NCBI GenBank assembly: GCA_045612485.1 | Contig: JAZKZE010000030.1 | Span: 11,252-75,251, forward strand | Direction of reading: 5' to 3' | Length of the DNA: 64,000 nucleotides | From: RGIG5327 sp045612485 | GTDB taxonomy: Bacteria; Verrucomicrobiota; Lentisphaeria; Victivallales; UBA1829 | In this document: piece after piece, positions 1 to 8,545 of the stretch | Layout: each line of letters begins with the position of its first letter | Numbering within the stretch: position 1 is the stretch's first letter | The notes under the pieces: generated by a model | What the model was told of the DNA's origin: nothing | What the model saw: the letters and a program-made list of their open reading frames with translations, nothing else | Databases searched by the model: none | Made by a program: the position numbers and the translations under genes

Positions 1-74
1 AACAAGGAAATTGGTGAAAGTTCCCGCCATTCTTTCCGCTTTGATGAAATAATATGGTAGATCCGGAGAAAAAT

Positions 75-644
75 ATGCAGTTTGATGAACTTTTGCAAAG
101 ACGTACGGTACGCCGTTTCCTTCAGAAAGAGATCCCGGAAGAAAGTATCCGGAAAATCATTGATGCGGCAAGAAGAAGTTCCTGTGCGAGAAACGCCCAG
201 CGTTTACGCTATATTGCCGTTGTAAGCAAAGAAAAAGTGGATGCCATTTTCCCGCATACCGCTTATGCCGGAAGTGTGGCTCCCCGGAGAAATCCGGTTC
301 CGGGGGAAACTTCCCCCACCGTTTTCATTGCAGTTTACGGAACGGAAGAACCCGACAACATGCTTTACGCTGATGCCGGAGCTGCCATACAGAGTATGGA
401 ATATGCTGCCTGGGAGGAAAATATCGGAAGCTGCTGGATCGGTTCTTTCAACAAAGAAAAAACAGCAGAGATCCTTGACTTGGAAAAAGAGAAACTTCTT
501 TTCCTTGTTGCATTGGGATATAAAGGGGAAGAGCCTGTTCAGGATGAGATAACCCTTTCCGATTCTCCCAAATATTATCTTGATGAAAAGGATGTTCTTC
601 ATATTCCCAAATATACGGTGGACGCCATTACAAAGTTTGTCTGA
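75..644 (+). CDS. Nitroreductase family protein
   Basis: This is a 189-residue FMN-dependent nitroreductase-fold protein, predicted to be a cytoplasmic NAD(P)H oxidoreductase of unknown substrate. The N-terminus LLQRRTVRRF matches the usual family start (x-R-R-S/T-x-R-x-F), and residues around GSCWIGSF and LVALGY fit the FMN-binding and C-terminal strands. Length is normal for short nitroreductases. I chose ATG 75 because GGAG lies at 65-68, six bases upstream; an in-frame ATG at 54 has no ribosome site. The gene is followed by a weak hairpin and a convergent gene. The family is clear, the substrate is not. Confidence 0.85.
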   Translation: MQFDELLQRRTVRRFLQKEIPEESIRKIIDAARRSSCARNAQRLRYIAVVSKEKVDAIFPHTAYAGSVAPRRNPVPGETSPTVFIAVYGTEEPDNMLYADAGAAIQSMEYAAWEENIGSCWIGSFNKEKTAEILDLEKEKLLFLVALGYKGEEPVQDEITLSDSPKYYLDEKDVLHIPKYTVDAITKFV

Positions 645-747
645 AATGTTATAAAGGATTCGGTAAAGCAGTTTGAACAGAGATCGTTTTGCCGGATCTT
701 ATTTAACTAAAATTGGATAAATCTTGTATTTTATCCGGCATTGATGC

Positions 748-780
748 AGGAACTGTCCTGAAAAAGCAGTTCCTTATTAA
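748..780. terminator. Weak hairpin between convergent genes
   Basis: An 8-bp inverted repeat (748-755 with 767-774, AGGAACTG/CAGTTCCT) lies between the nitroreductase and the convergent beta-helix lipoprotein gene. The tail TATTAA is poor in T, so termination is uncertain. Confidence 0.35.
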
Positions 781-822
781 GGGAAGAGGCAGATGCCGTA
801 TTGTCCCGGTATATAACTGCAA

Positions 823-2148
823 TTACTTTCCTGCGGTCAAAGTATTGACAATAATGCAATTTTTTACATTTTGCCTGCCGGATTGATAAACGACCGGAGT
901 TGTTTGCGGATTATGATTTATCACATTGGAAATGATGGAATCCTGCAAACTTCCGGCAATCAGTATGGGATTTTTGGAATAACTGATAACGTTGCTGATC
1001 TGTATTCCATAAGTATCTCCCAACGGAGTGACTCCGCCCCATTTTTTATTATTGTCGCCGATTTTTATGGTTGCTGCATTCCTGTGACCGGCAGGGGAAG
1101 TATCGATCACACCGTCACAGATAACATTGTAGATTTTTATCCCCCTTGTATTGAGAAAACGGATGATATGGTGTCTGCCGACGCAATACCCGCGAACGTT
1201 TCGGATGGTGATATTACAAATATCTTCATCGGAAATCGTTTTATTTCCGCCGGGACGGTGTTGTTTTGAGGATATTGCAGTCAGAGCGATCAAATCATCT
1301 CCGCTGTTGCCTGTAATATTTTCTATCAATATATTCCGGCATCCCCGCCGCAGATCAAGTCCGTCCTGATTGCGGAAAAGTTCCCATTTGCCATTGACGT
1401 TTTTGCCGTTGCGGGAATCAAATTCAATATTCCTGACCCGTCCGTTGGTACACGCTTCCAGAGAGATCCCCCAGCTGTGCGAATCCCGGATGCGGATATT
1501 TTCAATAGAAAAATCATGGGTTTTTGTCAATAATATCCCAATGTTGCGCCAGTCGCCTTTCTGACGTACTCCCGCTTTTCCTGCGTCAGTGCCGAAACTT
1601 ACCGAACCCTCCGGAATAAATCCAGGCTTATACAGTGGTTTGCCGCTGTCTCCGGTGGCACGGGGAATATCCGCACCTTCAAGAACAGCGTTGCCGATGC
1701 CGGTGATATGGATGTTTTTCAAAGGGGAATTTGTTTTGTGATTCCACATTCTGTTGGCACTGCGGATCATATTATCCCGGCAGGAATTGCTTAATTTGAT
1801 CGTGGTATTGTCAATGATAAGCCGGACATTACCGGGAACAAGTATTGCTGAATCAATGACCCAGATATCCCGTTCCTCCATTGTGCTTGTTCCATTACCG
1901 CTGCTGCATTGGACCGGGGGGCGTCTTTTACCGATGCGGACAGTTCCGTTACAGCTGCCGGCATCTTTCAATGCTGCATTGATCCTTTCTATATCACTTC
2001 CGGAGTAACTGTTCGGATCAAAAAAACTATTTTTGATAATGAGGGGATTTTTCTGTGCGGCACCGGATGAAACACTGGAATTCCCCTTTGTGCTGCAACC
2101 CTGAAACAATAAAGCAGCAAATATTGAAAGCAGAAAAAAAATTCTCAT
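823..2148 (-). CDS. Right-handed beta-helix lipoprotein, GH28-like
   Basis: This 441-residue protein has a lipoprotein signal (LLFQGC, Cys18), so it should be anchored in a membrane facing the periplasm or outside. Residues about 95-430 show repeated beta-helix strands of the form xxIxNxxIxxS. Around 258-290 it has FRNQDGLDL and SGDDLIAL, which correspond to the NTD and DD motifs holding the catalytic aspartates in GH28 polygalacturonases. GRHHIIRF at 324-331 may correspond to the GHG region. Since the first motif is NQD and the last motifs are altered, GH28 activity is inference. A pectin or other uronic-acid polysaccharide is a plausible substrate. The ribosome site AGAGGGA precedes the ATG, and its own promoter lies at 2188-2215. 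Confidence 0.75.
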   Translation of the reverse strand: MRIFFLLSIFAALLFQGCSTKGNSSVSSGAAQKNPLIIKNSFFDPNSYSGSDIERINAALKDAGSCNGTVRIGKRRPPVQCSSGNGTSTMEERDIWVIDSAILVPGNVRLIIDNTTIKLSNSCRDNMIRSANRMWNHKTNSPLKNIHITGIGNAVLEGADIPRATGDSGKPLYKPGFIPEGSVSFGTDAGKAGVRQKGDWRNIGILLTKTHDFSIENIRIRDSHSWGISLEACTNGRVRNIEFDSRNGKNVNGKWELFRNQDGLDLRRGCRNILIENITGNSGDDLIALTAISSKQHRPGGNKTISDEDICNITIRNVRGYCVGRHHIIRFLNTRGIKIYNVICDGVIDTSPAGHRNAATIKIGDNNKKWGGVTPLGDTYGIQISNVISYSKNPILIAGSLQDSIISNVINHNPQTTPVVYQSGRQNVKNCIIVNTLTAGK

Positions 2149-2187
2149 AAAGTCCCTCTTGATATAAAAAATACAAAACAGACCATT

Positions 2188-2215
2188 ATTTTAACATATA
2201 TTCCCGATTTTTCAA
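2188..2215 (-). promoter_or_regulatory. Promoter for beta-helix lipoprotein gene
   Basis: Read on the minus strand, TTGAAA (2210-2215) is followed after 16 bp by TAAAAT (2188-2193). The start codon is about 40 bp downstream. Confidence 0.55.
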
Positions 2216-2452
2216 ACTTTCAAATGATAAACTGTTGAATATTTGCCAAAGGAATGTGCCGGATATAAGAAGGATCAAAAAATCTGATAATATTATTGAA
2301 AAAATACAGAAATCCCTGTAAATTCCATTTTTTACAGGTAGTTGCAGCAATCTTTTGCTCTGGTACGGTAAAACATTTTGCTTTAACGGGTACACGCTTC
2401 TGCTTTTATAATCTGCGACAGACTTTTTTACTGAAAAATTTTCTCTGTTTTC

Positions 2453-2481
2453 TTGATTATTTACCTGAAACGTGGTATTGT
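2453..2481 (+). promoter_or_regulatory. Promoter for the rmuC operon
   Basis: TTGATT (2453-2458), a 17-bp spacer and TATTGT (2476-2481) stand 43 bp upstream of the rmuC start. Confidence 0.45.
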
Positions 2482-2523
2482 ATCAGGAGTCTTTCCTGTA
2501 CAGAATCTCAATAAGAGGGTATT

Positions 2524-4164
2524 ATGATTCTTTATCTTGTTTTTGGTCTTTTTATCGGAGGAGCGGCATCTTTTGCCGTGGCGTACTTTTATTTCAAGGC
2601 AAAAACTGCCTCCCTTGTTTCCAATGTACGCAGTATGGAGGAATTTACAACATTGGAAGAAGAAAAAAAATCATTGGAAAATCTTCTTCATACCGGAAAT
2701 ATTGAACTTGCCAGAAAAGAACAGGATCTGGAAAATCTGAAAAGAAATACAGAAACGGAAAAAGCCCTTCTTGTATCCTCCCACGAAAGAGAACTGGATA
2801 CTGCTTTAAAAAATATGGAGGAAAAACTGCTTCTGGAACGTAAAAATGCTTCCGGAGTGTTGGAAGAGACAAAGAATTTCTATGAGGAGAAACTTGCCCT
2901 TGAGAAAAAGAATTCTGCCGCGATCCTTGAAGAAGCCGGAAAAACTTTTGAAGCGGAAAAATCTGCTTTGTGCAATACGATAGAAGCAATGAAAAAGACC
3001 TTTGAAGAGAATAAGGAGGAAGCGGAAAAAAGTTTCCGTGTACGTACAGATCTTCTGAAGGAGGAATTCAAAGTCCTTTCGGAAAAGATCCTTTCGGAAA
3101 AGTCTGCTTCTCTGCAAAACAATAATAAGGAACAATGGACGGAACTTCTTGCCCCTCTCAATGAAAAAATGCTTCTTTTCCGCAAGGCTGTGGAAGAAAG
3201 CAGGGAAAAAGAGGTGGAGCTCAATACCGCTTTGCGTACAGAATTATCCCGGATGGCGGAGGAAACAAGAAAGATCGGACTGGATGCGGATAATCTGGCA
3301 AAAGCTCTGAAAGGGGAACAGAAAACGCAGGGGAATTTCGGGGAATTTCTGCTGGAGGATCTGCTCAACCGCAGCGGTCTTGTGAAAGGGGTGCATTATG
3401 AGTCACAGGGGACGATCCGGGATGATGCCGGAAATGCTGTGATCAATGAACTCAATAAAAAGATGCGTCCTGATGTGATCATCCATTATCCCGATGGAAA
3501 AGATCTCATTCTTGACAGTAAAGTAAGTCTTACCGCCTATGTGGATTATATGAATGCGGAAAATGATTCTGACAGAAAAAATGCTCTGGCAAGACATATT
3601 TTAAGTGTACGCAAACATGTGGATGAACTGGATATGAAAAATTACAGTTCCTATCTGCATCTTGCAGACCGGGAAACTATTGATTTTGTGATCATGTTCA
3701 TCCCCAATGAAGGACCTTTCCGCCTTGCTATGACGGAAGCTCCCTCACTGTGGGACGAAGCATTCCGCAAGAAAGTTATGATCATTTCCCCCACCAACCT
3801 TGTGGCACTTCTGCGTCTTATCCATATAGCCTGGACAAGGGAGGAACAATCCAGAAATCAGCGGGAGATCCTGGATACGGCAACAAAACTTCTGGACAGA
3901 CTTTATGCTTTTTACAAAGAATTCAATGATATTGGCGAAGCACTGGAAAAAACAACGGATACCTACCATAAGGCAGTGCGCCGCCTGAAAGGGGAGGGCA
4001 AATCCCAGAGTGTAGTGAAGGCTGCGGAAAAACTTGTGCTTCTCGGAGTGAAAAAATCCAAAGAGCAATCGCTTCCCGCAAGACTGGTACCGGATGAAGG
4101 TGTTCTGGAGCTTGTGGAGGATGTTTCCGCCGCAAAAGGGGAAACTTCTGAAGAAAAACTTTAA
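2524..4164 (+). CDS. rmuC: DNA recombination protein RmuC
   Basis: RmuC is a predicted nuclease-fold protein that limits DNA inversion and recombination; its biochemical role is poorly defined. The 546 residues begin with one membrane helix (LYLVFGLFIGGAASFAVAYF), continue with a long Glu/Lys-rich coiled coil to about residue 200, and then show the conserved RmuC domain (about 230-500) with GNFGEFLLEDLL, RPDVIIHYPDGKDLILDSKVSL and DFVIMFIPNE. That is the standard family architecture and length. It is the first gene of a five-gene run in one direction. GAGGG just upstream serves as ribosome site. Confidence 0.93.
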   Translation: MILYLVFGLFIGGAASFAVAYFYFKAKTASLVSNVRSMEEFTTLEEEKKSLENLLHTGNIELARKEQDLENLKRNTETEKALLVSSHERELDTALKNMEEKLLLERKNASGVLEETKNFYEEKLALEKKNSAAILEEAGKTFEAEKSALCNTIEAMKKTFEENKEEAEKSFRVRTDLLKEEFKVLSEKILSEKSASLQNNNKEQWTELLAPLNEKMLLFRKAVEESREKEVELNTALRTELSRMAEETRKIGLDADNLAKALKGEQKTQGNFGEFLLEDLLNRSGLVKGVHYESQGTIRDDAGNAVINELNKKMRPDVIIHYPDGKDLILDSKVSLTAYVDYMNAENDSDRKNALARHILSVRKHVDELDMKNYSSYLHLADRETIDFVIMFIPNEGPFRLAMTEAPSLWDEAFRKKVMIISPTNLVALLRLIHIAWTREEQSRNQREILDTATKLLDRLYAFYKEFNDIGEALEKTTDTYHKAVRRLKGEGKSQSVVKAAEKLVLLGVKKSKEQSLPARLVPDEGVLELVEDVSAAKGETSEEKL

Positions 4165-4181
4165 CGGAATAAAGAAATATT

Positions 4182-5051
4182 ATGATCGATCTGCATACAC
4201 ACAGCACCGCTTCCGATGGCAGCGATACTCCCTCTCTTCTTGTGGAAAATGCTGTCAGAAAAGGACTTTCTGCCATAGCCCTTACGGACCATGATACAGT
4301 AAGCGGACTTCCTGAATTTCTGAAAGCAGGGGAAAATGCTCCCCTGAAAGTCATTCCCGGCGTGGAGCTTTCCAGCAGAGGGGAGAACCGGGAGCTGCAT
4401 ATAGTGGGATTGTTTATAGATCACGAAACGCCGTCCCTGCTTGCTTTTCTGGAAAAAATGCGGGAAAGCCGGAAAAAACGTAATGAAGAGATGCTTATAA
4501 GACTTAATGTGATCGGTTTTCCCCTTACATGGGAAGAACTTGTAAATGAGGCAGGCGGGGAAAGTATCGGAAGGCCCCATTTTGCACAGGCGTTGATCCG
4601 TAAAGGATATTTCAAAACTCCGAGAGATGTATTTGAACAATGTCTGAAAAGGGGGAAAAGAGCTTATGTTCCAAGGGAACTGCCTTCCCCCGCCGAAGCC
4701 ATCAAAGCCATACATGAGGCAGGCGGAGTGGCGATTTGGGCGCATCCGGTAAGTCATAACAGCGGAGGAAGCGGCAGAAGTCATGTGAGAAGATGTCTTA
4801 AATACCTGATCCCGGAAGGGTTGGACGGCATGGAAACATATTACTCCCAATTCACACCGGCCCAGCATGAAATGGTAATGGAACTTGCCGGAGAGTATTC
4901 CCTTTTATCTTCCGGCGGGAGTGATTATCATGGAAAAAATATTCCTGATCTGGCTCTGGGGACGGGTATGGGGGATCTTGTTGTACCTGATGAACTGCTT
5001 TCCACTCTGGAAGCACGGTGGAAAAAGCGTTATGAAGACGGAATGAAATAA
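4182..5051 (+). CDS. PHP-domain phosphoesterase (TrpH/RNase AM-like)
   Basis: This 289-residue cytoplasmic protein belongs to the PHP superfamily of metal-dependent phosphoesterases. The N-terminal metal-binding motif DLHTHSTASDG, LTDHDT near residue 37 and the later HPVSH and GGSDYHG motifs fit the three-metal centre. The order and length match the TrpH/YciV group, known as 3',5'-nucleoside bisphosphate phosphatases or RNase AM. It starts 17 bp after rmuC and ends one base before the next gene, so it is operonic. The exact nucleotide or RNA substrate is not decided by the sequence. Confidence 0.85.
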   Translation: MIDLHTHSTASDGSDTPSLLVENAVRKGLSAIALTDHDTVSGLPEFLKAGENAPLKVIPGVELSSRGENRELHIVGLFIDHETPSLLAFLEKMRESRKKRNEEMLIRLNVIGFPLTWEELVNEAGGESIGRPHFAQALIRKGYFKTPRDVFEQCLKRGKRAYVPRELPSPAEAIKAIHEAGGVAIWAHPVSHNSGGSGRSHVRRCLKYLIPEGLDGMETYYSQFTPAQHEMVMELAGEYSLLSSGGSDYHGKNIPDLALGTGMGDLVVPDELLSTLEARWKKRYEDGMK

Positions 5052-5052
5052 A

Positions 5053-5721
5053 ATGGAACTGCCCTTTGTTGATGCACATACCCATTCATTGCCTGAAAAG
5101 GAGGATGTCCTTGCATGTGTCGATCTTTCCTCTTATGAAATATTGCCCGGATTTTCCGCAAAGAAAGTTCTTTTTTCTCTGGGGATACATCCGGCAAAAG
5201 CGGAAGTGGAAAATATGGAACACCTCCTCCGGAAAATAGAAAATGCTCCCATGTATTCCGCTGTGGGGGAGTGCGGTATGGATAAATACCTGCCCATAGA
5301 TCTCTCAAAACAGAAGAAACTTTTTTTACAGCAGGCTCTTCTTGCTTATGAAATGGAAAAACCCCTTGTCATCCATTGTGTGAAGGCGTGGGATGTTCTT
5401 TATGAATGTGCAAAGAAAGTTCCGCAGAAAAAAGAGAGAAAATGGCTTATCCACTCTTTCCGGGGGGATCTTCCCCTTGCGGAAGATCTTTTGCGGCACG
5501 GCTTTACTCTTTCACTTGCTCCGCAGATGATAAAAAATATGCCGCAGAGAGTTGAATTGATGAAAAAAATCCCTTTTGTACTGGAAACAGATGATTCAAA
5601 AGAGGATATGGATGTATTGTATCAGAAAACAAGCAAGTCCTGCAATATAAAAATGGCAGAACTTAAAGAAAAGACTTACTCTCTTTTCTGTGAATTTTAT
5701 AATTATTCTTCAAGGGGATGA
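5053..5721 (+). CDS. Short TatD-family metal-dependent hydrolase
   Basis: This 222-residue protein has the TatD-type amidohydrolase TIM-barrel markers VDAHTHS (metal ligands near the N-terminus), FSLGIHPA, VGECGMD, VIHCVKAW and VLETDDS. It is shorter than a standard TatD of about 260 residues and lacks most of the usual C-terminal segment. A full-length TatD is encoded elsewhere in the window (58593-59393), so this copy may have a different role. It overlaps tcdA by a few bases or abuts it. A phosphoesterase or DNase activity is inference. Confidence 0.8.
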   Translation: MELPFVDAHTHSLPEKEDVLACVDLSSYEILPGFSAKKVLFSLGIHPAKAEVENMEHLLRKIENAPMYSAVGECGMDKYLPIDLSKQKKLFLQQALLAYEMEKPLVIHCVKAWDVLYECAKKVPQKKERKWLIHSFRGDLPLAEDLLRHGFTLSLAPQMIKNMPQRVELMKKIPFVLETDDSKEDMDVLYQKTSKSCNIKMAELKEKTYSLFCEFYNYSSRG

Positions 5722-5723
5722 GA

Positions 5724-6497
5724 ATGGTAAACGATATGGATGAAAACAGGTATTTCCCTTTCTGTGAAGAGGAGTCCTGGCAGGCAAGGACGGATCTTCT
5801 GCTGGGAAATGAGAAAGCGGAAAGATTACGGAAGAGTCACGTTCTTGTTATCGGGCTTGGCGGAGTGGGCGGTCTTGCTTCCGAAATGATCTGCCGTGCC
5901 GGAATAGAAAAAATGAGTATTGCTGACGGGGATATTGTGGAAGCAACCAACCGTAACCGTCAGTGTGCCGCATTGACAAGTACCGTGGGAAGAAGCAAGG
6001 CGGAAGTCATGGCGGAAAGACTTCTGGATATTAATCCGGAACTGGAATTATTTGTGTACAATGAATATTTGCAGGAGGAGAAAATGGTGGAATTGCTCCT
6101 TGCGGAAAAATATGATTGCGTACTGGATGCCATTGATACCATTGCACCCAAACTGCTTCTGGCAAAGACCTGCCTTATCCATAAGATCCCTCTGGTAAGC
6201 TGTATGGGATCGGGGGCAAGAATGGATCCAACGAAGATCACCATAGCAGACATCGGCAAAACATATAACTGCCCCCTTGCCGGTTCCATACGCAGACAGT
6301 TGCGGAAAGAAAATTTCCATAAAGGTTTCAAGGCAGTTTTTTCCACGGAAAATGCCATAAAAAGTGCTGTAGTGGAATGTTTTTCAAGAAATAAACGCTC
6401 CAATACGGGAACGATTTCCTATATGCCGGCAGCCTTTGCCTGTCATTGTGCAAGTGCTGTCATTGAAGAATTGCTGAAACATATTGACAATAAATGA
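5724..6497 (+). CDS. tcdA: tRNA threonylcarbamoyladenosine dehydratase
   Basis: TcdA uses ATP to cyclise the t6A modification at position 37 of ANN-decoding tRNAs to ct6A. The 257 residues show an E1/MoeB/ThiF-type Rossmann fold with GLGGVGGLASEMICRAG near residue 40, the RNRQ segment that contacts ATP, and VLDAIDTIAPK. Length is close to the E. coli enzyme. ATG 5724 is preferred because GGGG (5714-5717) lies six bases upstream; ATG 5718 directly abuts that site. Another t6A-pathway gene, tsaE, is in this window but in a different operon. Confidence 0.9.
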   Translation: MVNDMDENRYFPFCEEESWQARTDLLLGNEKAERLRKSHVLVIGLGGVGGLASEMICRAGIEKMSIADGDIVEATNRNRQCAALTSTVGRSKAEVMAERLLDINPELELFVYNEYLQEEKMVELLLAEKYDCVLDAIDTIAPKLLLAKTCLIHKIPLVSCMGSGARMDPTKITIADIGKTYNCPLAGSIRRQLRKENFHKGFKAVFSTENAIKSAVVECFSRNKRSNTGTISYMPAAFACHCASAVIEELLKHIDNK

Positions 6498-6508
6498 AAG
6501 GAAGAAAA

Positions 6509-7309
6509 ATGAAATTTGTTTATCCGGGACCGGCTTTTAATGTATCCTGTCACAATCACAGTTCCTGGAGTGACGGGGGCAGTCCCCTTGAAGAGGTCTG
6601 CCGCAAAGGGAAAGAGATGGGCTTGAAAGTTCTGGGAATGTCGGATCACTATGTACTGCCTCCCGGGGAAGGGTATGATTCTGAAACATGGAGTATGAAA
6701 TTATCCCGTCTGGAAGAGTATATAGAAGTATTGCAGAAGATGAAGAATGAATTGGAAGATGACACATTCTCTTTGAAAATCGGTCTGGAAGTGGACTTTT
6801 TCTTTGAAAATATTGATGAACTTCTTGCAAAATTATCTTTCTATCCACTGGATTATCTCATTGGTTCTGTCCATTATTCCGGAAAGTTCCCCATTGACCA
6901 CAGCAGTGAGGACTGGGTGGGGTTGAGTGAAAAGGATAAAGAGGATATCTGTACAGAATATTATGACAAACTTGCCGCGGCAGCTTTGCGCAAGGAGTTC
7001 CTTTTTATCGGACACCTGGATCTGCCGAAAAAATTCGGACTCATTGATAATGAAAAATACTTTCCCCACGCATTGAAGATTCTGGATAATCTTGCCGTAA
7101 GCGGTATCGGAATGGAACTTAATACCGCAGGATGGTATAAAGAGTGTAACGAACAGTATCCCTCCCTTGCTATTCTCAAGGAAGCCAATAAAAGAAAAAT
7201 CCCTGTGATCGTCAATGCGGATGCCCATGATTCCGGTCATTTGAAACGCAGTTTTGAACAGGCATCAAAAGTTCTGAAAGAGGCAGGATACCCTGACCGT
7301 CCTTTCTGA
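6509..7309 (+). CDS. PHP-domain histidinol-phosphatase-like protein
   Basis: This 266-residue PHP protein has CHNHSSWSDG, MSDHYVLP, IGLEVDF, GSVHY, GHLDL and NADAHDSGH in the order found in HisJ-type histidinol phosphatases and related phosphoesterases. It could carry out the histidinol-phosphate step or act on another phosphate monoester; no histidine genes are nearby. ATG 6509 is preferred over ATG 6494 because AGGA at 6499-6502 lies six bases upstream. It is the last gene of the rmuC run and is followed by a terminator. Confidence 0.8.
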   Translation: MKFVYPGPAFNVSCHNHSSWSDGGSPLEEVCRKGKEMGLKVLGMSDHYVLPPGEGYDSETWSMKLSRLEEYIEVLQKMKNELEDDTFSLKIGLEVDFFFENIDELLAKLSFYPLDYLIGSVHYSGKFPIDHSSEDWVGLSEKDKEDICTEYYDKLAAAALRKEFLFIGHLDLPKKFGLIDNEKYFPHALKILDNLAVSGIGMELNTAGWYKECNEQYPSLAILKEANKRKIPVIVNADAHDSGHLKRSFEQASKVLKEAGYPDRPF

Positions 7310-7337
7310 AAAAATGACAAATATAAATACAACATTT

Positions 7338-7371
7338 ATCCTGTGAAGAAGAATTTCTTTGCAGGATTTTT
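7338..7371 (+). terminator. Terminator of the rmuC operon
   Basis: ATCCTG (7338-7343) pairs with CAGGAT (7362-7367), with a further AAGAA/TTCTT inner stem, followed by TTTTTTATTTT. It lies between convergent genes. Confidence 0.65.
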
Positions 7372-8528
7372 TATTTTCCGTTCAGGGCTTTCCGCAAGCC
7401 TTCCCCGGCAAAATTGAAGGCACATACCGTAAGAAATATGGCAAGACCCGGATAAAGCATCAGATGAAAATAACTTAAAGGATCCGGATATGCCTGACGC
7501 AGAAGTTCCCCCCAGCTTGCTGTGGGATCCTGTACGCCGAAACCGAGAAAACTTAACGAACTTTCCGCAAGGACCGCTCCCGCTACTTCAAAGGAAAATG
7601 TAACAAATATGGGCCCGGAAACATTGGGCAGAAGGTGTTTGAAAAGGATCTTGCTTACCGGCAACCCCATACATTCACAGCTCTGGATATATGCCATTTT
7701 TCTCTGTTTCAGAGTTTCCCCGCGGATCAGGCGTGCCAGTGCCGTCCAGGAGGTCAGCCCCAGAACGGTGATGACAAGAAGGATGGACTGCCTTGAACCG
7801 TAATCCAGCAGAATGGTCATTAAAATAAGTAGAAGCAGAAAGGTGGGAAAGCAGATGACGATCTCCACAAACCGCATCAGCAGCAAATCCATTTTTCCGC
7901 CATGATAGCCGCAGACCAGTCCGGCAAGAGTCCCGAAAAACAGGGAAAGAAGTGTGGCTCCGAAGCCCACAGCAAGAGATACTCTTGCTCCATAGATCAT
8001 TCTTGCAAAAACATCTCTTCCCGCCTGATCTGTTCCGAATATATGTTTTCTGCTGCTTTTTTCATAAGGGGATCCATTCATTTCAAAAGGTCCGTAAGGA
8101 ATAGCGGCAAACAAAGCAAAATCCGGACTTTTCAGATTGGCAGTCATCTCCTTCCAGGGGGTTTTATCTATCCTGCTTCCGTTAAAAAGAAAGGGCAGAA
8201 GCAGGAGAAGAAAAAGGATGCCGGAAGAAATGAAAAAGGATTTTTTTCTCTTTTGAACAGGAAAAACTCTGCATAACAGAAAAAGAATCCCGGAAAGTGG
8301 AAGAAAAAGCATAAGGAAATTCCAGCTTTTTTCCACAAAGATTTCCGGGCTTTCCGGAGTGAAAAGAGCAGAAAATGCCGGACTGGATAATTTGCCCCCT
8401 ATATAAAGAAGAAGTGGTTTTTCATTGGCAAGTAGCGGAGCAGATACGGCACAGAAAACAAGTAAAAAAATGATTACAAGCCCGGTAACGGCAAGAGGAT
8501 CTTTTCTGAAGTTTTTCCATGTCCGCAT
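7371..8528 (-). CDS. OppC/DppC-type ABC transporter permease
   Basis: This 385-residue inner-membrane protein is the second permease type of peptide/nickel ABC importers. The N-terminal FRKDPLAVTGLVIIF is the OppC N-terminal signature, HIFGTDQAGRDVFARMIYGARVSL starts the transport domain, and CECMGLPVSKILFKHLLPN is the EAA loop that docks to the ATPase. It is longer than usual because residues about 35-155 form an insert with two extra hydrophobic segments. No partner OppB, ATPase or binding protein is adjacent; upstream is a DMT transporter. In family members the insert often sits in the periplasmic loop before TM2. The transported substrate is unknown. Confidence 0.85.
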   Translation of the reverse strand: MRTWKNFRKDPLAVTGLVIIFLLVFCAVSAPLLANEKPLLLYIGGKLSSPAFSALFTPESPEIFVEKSWNFLMLFLPLSGILFLLCRVFPVQKRKKSFFISSGILFLLLLLPFLFNGSRIDKTPWKEMTANLKSPDFALFAAIPYGPFEMNGSPYEKSSRKHIFGTDQAGRDVFARMIYGARVSLAVGFGATLLSLFFGTLAGLVCGYHGGKMDLLLMRFVEIVICFPTFLLLLILMTILLDYGSRQSILLVITVLGLTSWTALARLIRGETLKQRKMAYIQSCECMGLPVSKILFKHLLPNVSGPIFVTFSFEVAGAVLAESSLSFLGFGVQDPTASWGELLRQAYPDPLSYFHLMLYPGLAIFLTVCAFNFAGEGLRKALNGK

Positions 8529-8545
8529 TATTCTTCCTTTCCTTT

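Larger units (their letters stand above)
2149..2523. other. 375-bp divergent intergenic region
   Basis: This gap between the beta-helix lipoprotein gene and rmuC is AT-rich and holds one promoter candidate for each flanking gene (2188-2215 minus, 2453-2481 plus). I see no RNA gene or convincing small reading frame in the middle. Confidence 0.5.
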
